Shown here: positions 50,337-59,701 of the stretch, one piece after another | How the letters are laid out: each line of letters opens with the position of its first letter | Position numbering within the stretch: position 1 is the first letter of the stretch | NCBI GenBank assembly: GCA_023935145.1 | Contig: CM043700.1 | Location: 40,466,620 to 40,530,619 of the forward strand | Source: Bretschneidera sinensis | Lineage: Eukaryota > Streptophyta > Magnoliopsida > Brassicales > Akaniaceae | Direction of reading: 5' to 3' | DNA: 64,000 nt | Translations under genes and position numbers: made by a program | Notes under the pieces: model-generated | Told to the model about the DNA's origin: nothing | The model's database searches: none | What the model saw: only the letters and a program-made list of their open reading frames with translations

Positions 50337-52008
50337 CCACACAACACAGGTACGTATTTACTTTTATTTTTCTTTATTTTGTCTTGTTTGTTTCGTTTTT
50401 ATTTTATTTTATTATTGAGTCCATTTTAATTTTTAGTGTGCTAACACACGGTGGTACACCGTAGTTGCTTTCCTTTTTATTTGTTCTATGTTGTAGATCG
50501 GACTTTCAACAAGAAGTTGAGCATGAGGTTCAATTGGTCCTGCATGATTTTTAGCTCCACGCACCTTTGGTTAAAAATAGAGTTTTCTTAATTTTTGCTT
50601 TTACATTGAGGACAATGTTTATCTTCAGTTGAGGGTGGAGGAAACACATTTCTTATTGCATACCATTGAACTGTCGAACTGCTTGGTGTCATCTTGGTGT
50701 GTGTTTAGCATGTTTTGTGTTAGCCTTAGAGTCAATTTACATGTCAATGATATAAACTTAATTGAGACAACATATATCATTCAGAAGTAGTCAAATCTTG
50801 CTTCGGTTTTAAATTAATTGAAGTATCAATCTTGATCTGGTTTGAGACTCTAGTTTGTGGTAAGATTGTATGATTAGTCTTAAACATTTAGAAAAGTTTT
50901 ATGTGTGATTATTTTATAAATATTTTTGCGGTTTCGACAAGCTCTAGAACTTACTTGATAACCACTTGAGGCGAATTCCTCGAATCCACACTACTTAGGA
51001 TATGATATAGGCCATTTTTGAACCGTTTGAGCCTTTCAAACCTACCATTGCTATATTTATCACTAGTCACCTATTTGAGCCTTTTTCTTGAAAAGAAAAA
51101 TTGAGCCTTGTTTCTTTGGATAAACCATTTACTTACCTTTATGAGCCAAAAAATATTTTATCCTTACCTTTCTTTTAAAAGAACTTAGTTATACACATGT
51201 TGTGAGAAGCACTTAAAAGGAGTAAGGGTGGAAATATGAAAAAATATCACTATCACAACCCAAGTACATTAAAGGAGATAAGTTAGGGGTTGTGGAAAAG
51301 ATAAGAAAAAAAAATGATGATGAAAAAGAAGGTGAATGGTTATGTGCCAAAATAAATAAAAAATGAATTATGGAAAAGAAAGAAGAAAGAAAGAAAAAGA
51401 AAAGAAAAAATGGTGATTTGTTGAAAGAAATGCTCGAAAAATGGTTGAAAGAATTGGGTGTGGAAGTAAAGGTTATCAAGTGCTTAAAGTGATTGTGTTT
51501 AAAGCTAAGAGATAAAGTTCTTTTACTTGTGAATCTTTCCCATTCTTCCTTAGCCTTTACCTTAGCCTAACATTACAAGCTTATTAAAGACCTTTTGATC
51601 CAATGTAGTGTGATTTTTCTACAATAAAGGAGAGTGGTTTGAAATGTAAGCATATGGAGCTTGTTTTTGTGATTGACGTTATGCTATTTATTATGTTTTT
51701 AGAGACCAAGATTTGTATTCATGAATGTTATGCATAAAATCATTCGGATGTTTGGATTAATGGTTTGTGGTAAGATGGATGTTAAGAGTCAACAACGATT
51801 TTAAGATTGATGCTTGAATTACTTTTGGATTTGGGTGAAATTTAATGATTCTTTGTGCCATGTGTTATGTGCAATTCTTGAGACAAAATGTGAATTACTC
51901 TTGGTTAACACTAATATTGCTTTTCATTTACTTTGATTCCCACCATGAAATTCATCTCTTAATTTCGCTTGAATTGCTAGGGACTAGCAATAAGCTAGTT
52001 GGGGGTTG
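50337..52008 (+). other. 3' noncoding region of element B
   Basis: About 1.7 kb with no env-like or other protein. An A/G-rich stretch lies at 51285-51420. It ends with the polypurine tract AGTTGGGGGTTG directly before the 3' LTR. Strongly similar in order to E 39457-41108. Confidence 0.65.
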
Positions 52009-52576
52009 TGATGAGAGTCATAAAATGCCTCTCAACAGTAGTTAATTGTTAGCATTTTAGGATTGATCTCGGTCTTTATTGTGGTTTTATTTGTTAATAA
52101 CTCTAAAGTAATATTAATGGACCACTGACTTATTTCAGTGTAATTTTTAGGTACATTGAGTTTAAAAGAGAACAAGAAGCGATCGTTGCTTAAAAGGCCA
52201 AGATCCCATGCTTCTGGAAGGACAAGATGGACTGTTGCCTGTATTACGATCGATCGCACAAGCAGTGCAATCGAGCGCACATCCCACATCGAGCAAGGTA
52301 CTCTGCAGCACATATGCGATCGAGCACATAAGCCGCGATCGAGCGCATGCACGATCGATCGCATTCGGGCTGCGATCGAGCCCACCAGAACAGTATCCCA
52401 CATCGGCTAGATAACACATAATGTTCCGGGAGTTTGCCTATATAAAGACCCACTCTGTTCAGCTGAAATCATCAACCAATCGGAGCTCTTCTAAGATCAT
52501 CTTTTGAGATCATTAGAGAGTGACTCTAGAGGGCCTTTAAGAGTAAATCCAAAGGGGATTTAAGAGGAATCCGAAG
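52009..52576 (+). repeat. Truncated 3' LTR of element B (568 bp kept)
   Basis: Matches the start of the 5' LTR up to AATCCGAAG, then switches to element A gag. Its palindrome cluster (52246-52384) is about 70 bp longer than that of the 5' LTR. Confidence 0.85.
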
Positions 52577-53040
52577 CAACGTTTGTGTAATTTGAAGTTG
52601 TTTTTCGAAGAGGAGCTCTCATTGGACCGGAAGCAACGTAGCGATGGCTTGGTAGGAGGCTGGTTGTAGGTAGGATCATCTCTGTCAGATGATTTTGCTT
52701 GCTCCGGAGCTTAGTGGGGAGAAAAGGAAGGTTGTTGGCTTGCGCCTCGGACTTGAGCTGCCAAGTCGGTTATCATCCGGGAGAGCTCCTTGAAATGAGC
52801 TTGAGTTACAGGGGCATGAGGATACGCAGCCGCTTCCTCGCAATCAGGAGAGTTGGTTCCGGAGAGATGAGGGCGCTACTCTCTGATGGGAGGCCTCCTG
52901 CTTAACCCGGGGGTTGCATGCTCAGGGATTATAGGGAACTTTTGTCTAGATTGTTGGTTGCGGGTGCTCCCCCGGATAGGAGCAGAGCATGCTGTTTAGG
53001 TTTCCTTGTCGTTCCTCCTCGTATTGCTTCTTGGTGGCAT
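52577..53040 (-). pseudogene. Element A gag, N-terminal part
   Basis: Minus-strand start MPPRSNTRRNDKE at 53040, with an early stop, then TACSAPIRG, FPIIPEHATPG, FKELSRMITDLAAQV and SSSSKNN. It lines up with F gag (59702 on) block by block. Cut by element B. Confidence 0.75.
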
Positions 53041-53095
53041 CACAACAGATGAGTTCTTTTGTATTTCTTTGCTTTTGTTATAGCGAGAGATTGTG

Positions 53096-53118
53096 GTTTT
53101 CCACAGACAGCGTCAATC
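53096..53118 (-). promoter_or_regulatory. Primer-binding site of element A
   Basis: Minus strand GATTGACGCTGTCTGTGGAA directly after the LTR end GGCATCAACA. Matches GATTGGCGCTGTCCGTGGGA of element F (59625). Confidence 0.7.
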
Positions 53119-53691
53119 TGTTGATGCCAAAATTTCACTATTGCTGACGTGACCTGGGTGCTGACTTGGCCTTGGTGCTGACGTGGCCTGAATTACTAAA
53201 GTGGTTATACACAAACAACAGCGGTGAACTAAGAACCCTCGGAAAGAGGGGAGGGGGAGACCTTCAAGGGTGCTCCGATGCTTAAGTTAGAACAGGAACT
53301 TAAAGTAGGCCGAGGCCGAGTGCTTAAACTTAAAGCAGTGTGGGTGCAAATAATTCAGTGTGAATTCCAAATCGTGTCCCCTCCGAATTCCATACCTTGG
53401 TTTATTTATAGTCTTCTAAATGGGCATTGCCCATGTCTCGTCAGAGTTAAGGCATTAATTGCATGTTCAGAGGATGGCGTGTGTCAAGGTGATGTGTGGC
53501 AGGGTGGTGTGTTGTAGGGCGGTTGCAGGGCGGCGTATTGTAGGGTGGCTGCAGGGCGACGTGTTGTAGAAGGAGCCCATACGTAGGTTTATTGGGCCAT
53601 TCTTTATTGGGCCGGAGTGTTATGGGCTACATCACAGGCGTTTCATATTGGGCCAGAGTATTATTGGGCCAGAGTGTTATGGGCTATATCA
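53119..53691 (-). repeat. 5' LTR of element A (573 bp)
   Basis: Plus-strand view TGTTGATGCC to CTATATCA. TATAAATA on the minus strand at 53402-53409. Contains short tandem duplications (repeated GCTGACGTGGCCT-like and GGGCGGCGTGTTGTAG-like blocks) absent from the 3' LTR. Confidence 0.9.
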
Positions 53692-53696
53692 GCATC
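53692..53696. repeat. Target site duplication of element A, right copy
   Basis: GCATC, identical to 27477-27481. Confidence 0.9.
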
Positions 53697-54395
53697 CATA
53701 AAAGCACTTACCATCTCCTTTTTAACCACTTTATCAACTGCCAGTTTCTTCCCCTCGCAAGCAACCCAATCCTCTGCAAGTCTCCCCACAAACATTTCCT
53801 GAACCTTCCTTATCCTGCCCACTAATACAGGAACCATCAGCCTCAACCTGCACTCAATTTTCTCGACCCAGGCCATTAAGTTCGTCGACGAATTCTTCCA
53901 AGCCAAAACGATCTGCCATGGCTTGTCAAGAAGCTCACAACCTTCACTAATTTGATCAAGATCCAGATGAAGAAGTGGAGACTTGTCAAAAAGCTCATGA
54001 CTCTCACCAATCTGATCAAGACTCAAATGAAGGAATTCATCATTTTTGATATCTTCTTCGCTGTTATCTCGATCTAGAAGCAATCAGAGGAGGTTTGTGA
54101 AGAGGTAAGGGTGGAGATCACCTTGGAAGAGGAAGGGTATCTCAATGGAATTGCGCCACGAAGGGAAGAGAAGGTAAGAAATGGTGTTGATGGAGGCGGC
54201 AAAATCGAGGGAGTCGTAGTAGGAGAGAAAGTGTTGTAGGGGAAGATCGACGCAGGAGGAGAGCATAGTAGGGGAGGAAGCGGAGAGGGATTGGTGCAGA
54301 AGAGGGAGGAATGTGTTCTTGAGAGTGTCGAACCAGTCTGTGTAGTAGTCCTTGAAAGGGTGCGTGGGTTTTTTTTGCGAGAAGGGTCTTGGCAT
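53692..54395 (-). pseudogene. INP1: INP1-like DOG1-domain gene, 5' part with a premature stop
   Basis: The ATG is at 54395 (MPRPFSQKK). The DOG1-type domain has FKDYYTDWFDTLKNTFLPLL, HFLSYYDSLDFAAS and the signature FPSWRNSIEIPFLFQGDLHP. A TGA at 54084-54086 follows LFTNLL. The same frame then continues LLLDRDNSEEDIKND, LDQISEGCELL, then VEKIECRLRLMVPVLV, RKVQEMFVGRLAEDWVACE and AFMDA, where element A cuts it. INP1 marks the plasma-membrane sites where pollen apertures form. This copy is disabled twice, by the stop and by the insertion. It could be a dispensable paralogue. The family call is from memory of DOG1/INP1 sequences. Confidence 0.75.
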
Positions 54396-55209
54396 CTTTG
54401 GAGAAACACGATGAGATCTGAATGAATCTTTGGCGAGATGGAGATTCTTGGTGGTGGGTTTTTCTTGGTTTGTCTATGCAAATATAAGAAGTAGGGTTTT
54501 TGGAGGGAAAAAGGGAGGATTTTTGTGTTGTTTTTCTTGTCTTCTGTGGGTTTTGCGGAGTTGATGATATGGGCTCGGTTTCTGGCAAGAGTCTGCTTGG
54601 ATTTGTGATTATATACTGCTATTGCTGTCCAAGGAGGATAAAGTATTAAGAGAGAAAAACTTTCTACTACTCCATATTTTTTATCCAATAATAGGGAGGT
54701 CTTTGTAAGGTCACACATGGTCCCTCAACCCTCTGCTAACGAATGAGTCTTTTGACTAATAGGCCTCACATTCAAAGGTTTATAAACTTAAACAAGATAT
54801 GGACCTACTAAAGAGCAATCTTTAAAACTGTTGGATTGAAGATGCTAGAACAAAAGAACTTACTTTAAATTCCTACTACCAAAACTTGGCCTCTTTATTA
54901 TGAGCTTCAACTATAAAAAATTGTAAGAAAACTCCCTCGGCTCTCAATTAACAAACAACTAAAAGTTAATATTATTCTTAAATTTATTTGAATAAAACGA
55001 AATAAAATTCTTTGATCTTTTCAATATTTTCTCTTTCCACCATTTCAATAGGACATAAGTGGATCGAACCAAACTTACATTTAGCTCACGGTGTGTGGGG
55101 CATGTGTCAATGTCTACAACGTAGATAGGCTATGGGTTTTGAAGTGAAGGTTGATCAATGGACAAGAGTAATTTCATGTGGTCTGCTAACCTGGTAAAGT
55201 TGATTAAAA
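54396..55209. other. Upstream region of the INP1-like gene
   Basis: AT-rich, no supported gene. Longer minus-strand frames here and over the gene (for example 54074-54718) are alternative-frame shadows without motifs. Confidence 0.5.
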
Positions 55210-55350
55210 GTGGGTGTCAATTAGCTTAATTGGTTGAGTCACTTGTCATTGTATGAGAGACTACGGATCAAACCCCACTCACTCCAAAGATACTAGGAAA
55301 AAGGGATGAGAGAAGAGTTGCCTCCCGTGCAGCCCAATTAAAAAAATTAA
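55210..55350 (+). mobile_element. tRNA-derived SINE
   Basis: RNA polymerase III promoter boxes are visible. The A box TAGCTTAATTGG is at 55222-55233 and a B-box-like GGATCAAACCC at 55265-55275, spaced as in tRNA-type promoters. The body continues to an A/T-rich tail (AATTAAAAAAATTAATT) near 55338. It cannot fold as a proper tRNA, so it is called a SINE. Confidence 0.6.
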
Positions 55351-55739
55351 TTAAAAAATCAAATGGAGGGCCACATTAAATCAATTTATATAACTGGGGG
55401 TACATTTGCTTCAATCAAGAGTTGCAGGGCCAATTTAAACAGATGACAAATGTCAGTGGACCATCCATAGAATTTAAGCCTAACCTTAACCCCACAAATT
55501 TTCATTAATTTTTTTTTATTCTTCGGTATCAGCTGTACAACGAGAGGTGATCCTCTCTCATGTCTTATTCCTCAATCCCTAGTGTGAGGGAAATTGGATC
55601 ATATGTCTTGAGCAACAAGTTATTTTTGTTAGAGTTGATGAATACTTCAACGGGTTCAGATATGTAGAACCCCCGAAACTTTTAAACCATGTACATGAAA
55701 TGGGTTCTGATTTTTTACTTTGCAGTTTGGGATTGGGTC
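55351..55739. other. Intergenic region
   Basis: No gene or repeat recognised. Confidence 0.5.
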
Positions 55740-55967
55740 CATGAATAGCCGTGGTTTTGCAGCAGTACGAAACCCTAATTAGAGTGTTTTAAGTTTCTTA
55801 TAAATACTCTCTATGTACTGAGCGCATATTGTAACAAGAGATTTGTGATGTTAATAATAGTGAAAACTTTTAGCAGCACATAGCCCCATTCTGGAGTGAA
55901 CCTGGTAAATCTTGTCTTGTTTTCTTCCTATTTATAATTCGTGTGATTCTTGAATCCTTCAACTTTA
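55740..55967 (+). repeat. LTR-like remnant, copy 2
   Basis: Homologous to 23608-23873 (shared TTATAAATACTCTCTATGTACTG and ATTGTAACAAGAGATTT). No internal region adjoins it, so it may be a solo LTR or TRIM piece. Confidence 0.5.
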
Positions 55968-56290
55968 CTAACTAAACTAAATTAGCAACAACAACAGATT
56001 TCCATTATGAAGCAAATTGAGTAGGATCAGTTAGCATTTTGCATTGATAAATCCTAGTTATGTAAAAGTTATCATATGGTGAGCAATTTGAATTATTAAA
56101 TCTCCAAGACTGCCCCTCATGTATCATTTGATCATCAAATTTAGGCAAAATTTAGAGAAAATAAAATTCACCCATGTACCTCAACAAGATTACTATATTC
56201 TATGGTTCTGAATCACATTTTATCAATGCAGTAATTAATCGAAAACACCCAAATGCTTTCAATACGAAATTTCATTCAATCTAATTACTG

Positions 56291-56596
56291 TCAAATATTC
56301 AAAGAAGAGAGAAGATTCTGACCAACAGGCTCAAGAAGCCATCTTACTACAGCATCTGTTGACGATGGGCTCTCACCCGCAGAGGCAAACACGGGACCGT
56401 TAACATTCCTTAGTTTTCTTGCTTTGATTTTAACACCAGCTTGTAATTGTGTGATATTAAAGCTTCTTGTAGATGACTGACAATGGACTGAATTAGAAGC
56501 AAGAAGATAGGCTTTAGGGTGAAATAAGGGCGGTGATAGAGAAAATGAGCAGCTTGGGAGCTTGGCATGGAACAAAGATTGGGCAGTAATTTCCAT
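56291..56596 (-). pseudogene. Orphan first exon of a probable plastid protein
   Basis: Minus-strand ATG at 56596. The N-terminus is Ser-rich and poor in acidic residues (HAKLPSCSFSLSPPLFHPKA), as in chloroplast transit peptides. A mature-like segment follows: ASAGESPSSTDAVVRWLLEP. A GT lies after VVRWLLEPVG, a possible splice donor. No downstream exon could be found between here and the INP1-like gene on the same strand, so this looks like a fragment. I do not recognise the protein with confidence. It could be an intact gene only if further exons are very short or highly diverged. Confidence 0.45.
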
Positions 56597-57619
56597 CAGT
56601 GTTAAAGGATCAATCTCTCCCGAATTCTTGTTGTTGGTTACTTTTTATTGGATTATGTGGATAATGGGTTTCTTTTGGGCATGTGTGGCAACCATTTTTT
56701 GCCTTGACAGGGATGTGGATAACAATAAATTTTTTTGCCCTAAAATCAAAACATGAGCAATAGCATGATGAACCAAGAAGTCTCCAGGACCTATTGTTAA
56801 GAATAATGAATTACTATTCTCATTAACAGCATTTAACCAGTTCTTGACAATGAAGGTAAATACATTTATGTTATTTCATAAATAGTAATATAAAAAATAA
56901 TCCTGAAAATGCTTCAAGGTCATTAGTTCATCAAAAAATCATGCTTAAATAATATTTATCATAAAATCAAAATATTATAGAGTAAATAAGGAGATTAGAG
57001 ATAAATTCAGTCTTTGTAAATTAAAAAAAATGAATTACTGTTGTTGTGGTATTTGTTGGTAGTAACTTTCATGCAGTGAAAATTACTTTCAATGAATTTT
57101 TTGTATGCTCTTTTCTTATATGGATTATAATGCAAAAAAGAAATGTTATTATATAAAAAATATTTTAATATTATTGATGAGCTTCCATTAGATTATAGGA
57201 TTTATATTTTATAAAACAAATTGGGTTGAGTTCCTGAGGGTAAACTTTGTGGATCTGACATCCACTTGATTTTGTGGATGAATATGGATTTAGACATGTT
57301 TGCTTGTCATTTAAGCTATTTTAAAGCAAATTGATTTATTACAAAGTTGTCATACTAAACATAGAAAGTAAAGAGAGAAAAAACCCTAACAAGTTGTCAT
57401 ACTAAACATTTGATATTAATGAAATAACAATATATTACAAACATCAAATATATAATATTCAATTAATCAAACTAGTGGCAATGTAATATATCTTTAAAAT
57501 ATTATTTAAAAAAAAAAACGATAACGCAATGGGTTATGTTAAGTAGAATACGCCAAGAAGAACAACTGTGAGTAGATTATCCCATTAGGAAAAAACGGTG
57601 AGTAGAAGATAATTTAAAA
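56597..57619. other. AT-rich intergenic region
   Basis: No gene supported. Many A/T runs. Confidence 0.5.
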
Positions 57620-57985
57620 CTAAGGACAATCCCATTCGCACAAACAATAAATGCTATTAGGTGCAGGATTCGATATGCAATTTCCAGCTCCATTGCTGTG
57701 TCTATCACGACACCATTGTTGACAAGCTACAGGATCACAAGTACCGTGATTACCAAGCCCTTCATGACATTTTTCTGTTGCTTGTCCATCCGCTTGAGGC
57801 AGCATCAATACAACTACAATAATGGAAACAAAATCAAACCAAAAGAATTATAAATTGAATGATATTAGTGCCAAAAAACAGAGGAAATCACAGAAGAGAT
57901 CAAATGGGTAAATGAAAAAAAAAAAAAAAAAACCTGAGAAAACAAGTGAAAGGATGAAAAAATGGTTGCAAGAAAGCTTTGCCAT
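57620..57985 (-). CDS. Defensin-like secreted cysteine-rich peptide
   Basis: Two exons on the minus strand. 57985-57934 encodes MAKLSCNHFFILSLVFS. After an intron 57933-57814 (GT-AG), 57813-57620 encodes the rest. The protein has 81 residues. The N-terminus is a signal peptide with the hydrophobic core FILSLVFSVVLMLP and likely cleavage near the ADGQA segment. The mature part has eight cysteines with CDPVACQQWC (C-x3-C inside) and YCLCEWDC (C-x-C near the end), the cysteine-stabilised alpha-beta spacing of plant defensin-like proteins. It is probably secreted, with an antimicrobial or signalling role that cannot be told apart here. TATAAATA (58065-58072, minus) lies about 80 bases upstream. 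No defect is seen. Confidence 0.82.
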
Positions 57986-58064
57986 CTTTTACGAAAAAAA
58001 ACTAATGACTAATCTATGAAATTTCTCTACTAAGCATGATTCAAAATGGCCCCTATTGGTGTGG

Positions 58065-58072
58065 TATTTATA
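58065..58072 (-). promoter_or_regulatory. Probable TATA box of the defensin-like gene
   Basis: TATAAATA on the minus strand, 80 bases before the ATG, with CCAAT nearby (58053-58057). Confidence 0.5.
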
Positions 58073-58896
58073 AAATGATCAAACTTATGGTTTGCAAAGC
58101 ACTTTCATAATGGAAAGAAGAGTGGTGATACCTTACATTTGGTTTTGTGGTAATTCGAAAGTTCACTAGTAATCAGAAAAAAATTAAGTAGTAGTTTTAG
58201 TATTTATATATATTTTTTTAAAATTTTTTGAAGTAATTATTATTCAATTTTTTCATGATTACTAGTAAATTTTATCGATTCTGTGATAACTCCTGTAGAA
58301 CCGGATTCATAAAATCACTACGCTAAAAAGAAAGAATATTTATTTTAGAATCATGATCTCTCCAATAATAAAAAGAAAATAAAAGAGGAGAGAAATCTTA
58401 CATGGATTTACTTCTTTAAAAAAAATGCATTTACTTGTTTCCTTGTATGCAATAACTAATGGATGCAAAATTTTCCAAACAAACATATATGGAAGCATTA
58501 TCTTAGGTCAATAAATTAATTATTCAAATCTAATTAGTAATTTTAGTATTAAAGTTATTTTTTTTTAATTTTTACTGTATGGGTTTTAATACACTATGTG
58601 GTCTATAATGTGTTACATCTCGATTTTGTGATCCATGAAATCATCATTTTAACAACAATTCATGGTAAAGATGGTAACGGATAGAGTATTTGCGAATTTT
58701 GTCCTATCATGTTCGATCATATTTGTTTAGTAAATCACTATTTATATTCTATCCATATTTGTTTTTACTAAAATTTTCACTACACGTTATTACTGATACC
58801 TGTCAGATCACATGAGTACGGGTACAAATTGAAGTGGATATCCTGTCCGACTCAAAACTAACAATTATCTTTATAAATTGTGTTTTAAAAATTTGT
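58073..58896. other. Intergenic region
   Basis: AT-rich, nothing recognised. Confidence 0.5.
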
Positions 58897-59624
58897 TGAT
58901 ATGGCCCGAAATACTTCTGTCCAAATAAGCACCAGACCCACCAGAGCGGTCCAGCCCAAATAAGCACCAGACCCACCGGAACGGTCTAGTCCAAATAAGC
59001 TTCAGGCCCAGCAGGATGCTCCAACCCAATAAGAAGCCCAACAGGGCCACCAGAGTGGTCCAGTCCAAATAAGCTTCAGGCCCAGTAGGATGCTCCAACC
59101 CAATAAGAAGCCCAACTCTCCAGCTCAAGTAGCATTTTGATCCAATGACTCCTCCAGCCCAGACAAGCGGCCAATACACCCTCCGGCCCAGTTAAATCTC
59201 CAGGCCTATAAGGGAACGCCCAGCAAACCTACGTCTAGACCTCCCCTGCGGCCGCTCTGGAGCCACCCTAATCCCGTCGTTCCACGCCACCCTACGACCT
59301 GCAGCAGCCCTACAGCGCCCCCTACCTAGGCTTGTAATCATACCCTCCCCACTGGCAGGTGACTATAAATGGGCCAAGGTATGGACTTTACCATTCATTC
59401 ATACACACTTGCACTTATACTTGATTTATTCAAGCCCTCGGCCACCTTTGAGTCTTTGCTAACTTAAGTATTGGAGCGCCCTCGGAGGCCTCTCCCCCCG
59501 AGGGTTTTCAGTTCACCCCTGTTACATGTGCAGGGCCAGGCCACACCCTCGCTGAAGTCACACCCTCACCCGAGCCACGTCCTCACCCAGACCACGTCAG
59601 CACCAACAGTAAGCGGCATCAACA
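58897..59624 (+). repeat. 5' LTR of element F (728 bp)
   Basis: Begins TGATATGGCCC (A begins TGATATAGCCC) and ends GGCATCAACA. TATA box TATAAAT at 59364-59370. The first 220 bases consist of imperfect direct repeats built on CCAAATAAGC and CCAGACCCACC. Confidence 0.85.
58910..59115. repeat. Direct repeats in the U3 of the element F LTR
   Basis: Two copies of a unit containing AAATAAGCACCAGACCCACC are followed by two copies of a longer unit containing AAATAAGCTTCAGGCCCAG and GATGCTCCAACCCAATAAG. The copies differ by a few bases. Confidence 0.75.
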
Positions 59625-59644
59625 GATTGGCGCTGTCCGTGGGA
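59625..59644 (+). promoter_or_regulatory. Primer-binding site of element F
   Basis: GATTGGCGCTGTCCGTGGGA directly after the LTR. Confidence 0.7.
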
Positions 59645-59701
59645 AACCACAATCTTTCGTTACAGTAGTAGCGAAGAAGTAAATAGAACTCATCTGTCAC
59701 G

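Larger units (their letters stand above)
43602..52576 (+). mobile_element. Element B: Athila-type LTR retrotransposon with truncated 3' LTR
   Basis: 5' LTR 43602-44841, primer site, gag, protease, RT, RNase H and integrase all in order on the plus strand, then a noncoding 3' region and the first 568 bp of the 3' LTR (52009-52576). The right LTR stops where the left one continues for another 740 bp, and host element A resumes there with about 160 bp of its gag missing. A deletion across the junction explains both. It is the only Athila-type element here with a full pol, and it shares gag and 3' region with E. Confidence 0.88.
27482..53691 (-). mobile_element. Element A: Tat-lineage Ty3/gypsy LTR retrotransposon with nested B and E
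   Basis: The ends are LTRs 27482-27979 and 53119-53691, flanked by GCATC. Read on the minus strand: 5' LTR, primer site, gag N-part (53040-52577), nested element B, gag C-part (43601-about 42680), protease (interrupted by nested element E), RT, RNase H, integrase (stop about 32585). Then an antisense extra gene (+ strand, 30413-32446), a tandem repeat array, a second aORF scrap, polypurine tract and 3' LTR. Total span 26.2 kb, about 11 kb without the two guests. It splits the INP1-like gene. Stops and frame changes in gag and pol make it inactive. Confidence 0.9.

Noticed and set aside
50337..52008. Env-like ORF expected for some Athila elements in B
   Set aside because: No frame of useful length or with a membrane segment is present. 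The region is noncoding.
54074..54718. 214-codon minus-strand frame overlapping the INP1-like gene
   Set aside because: Low-complexity Ser/Thr/Pro composition in another frame. The DOG1-type motifs are all in the 54084-54395 frame.
55222..55275. Functional tRNA gene
   Set aside because: A and B boxes are present, but no cloverleaf with paired acceptor and anticodon stems can be drawn. SINE is the better reading.
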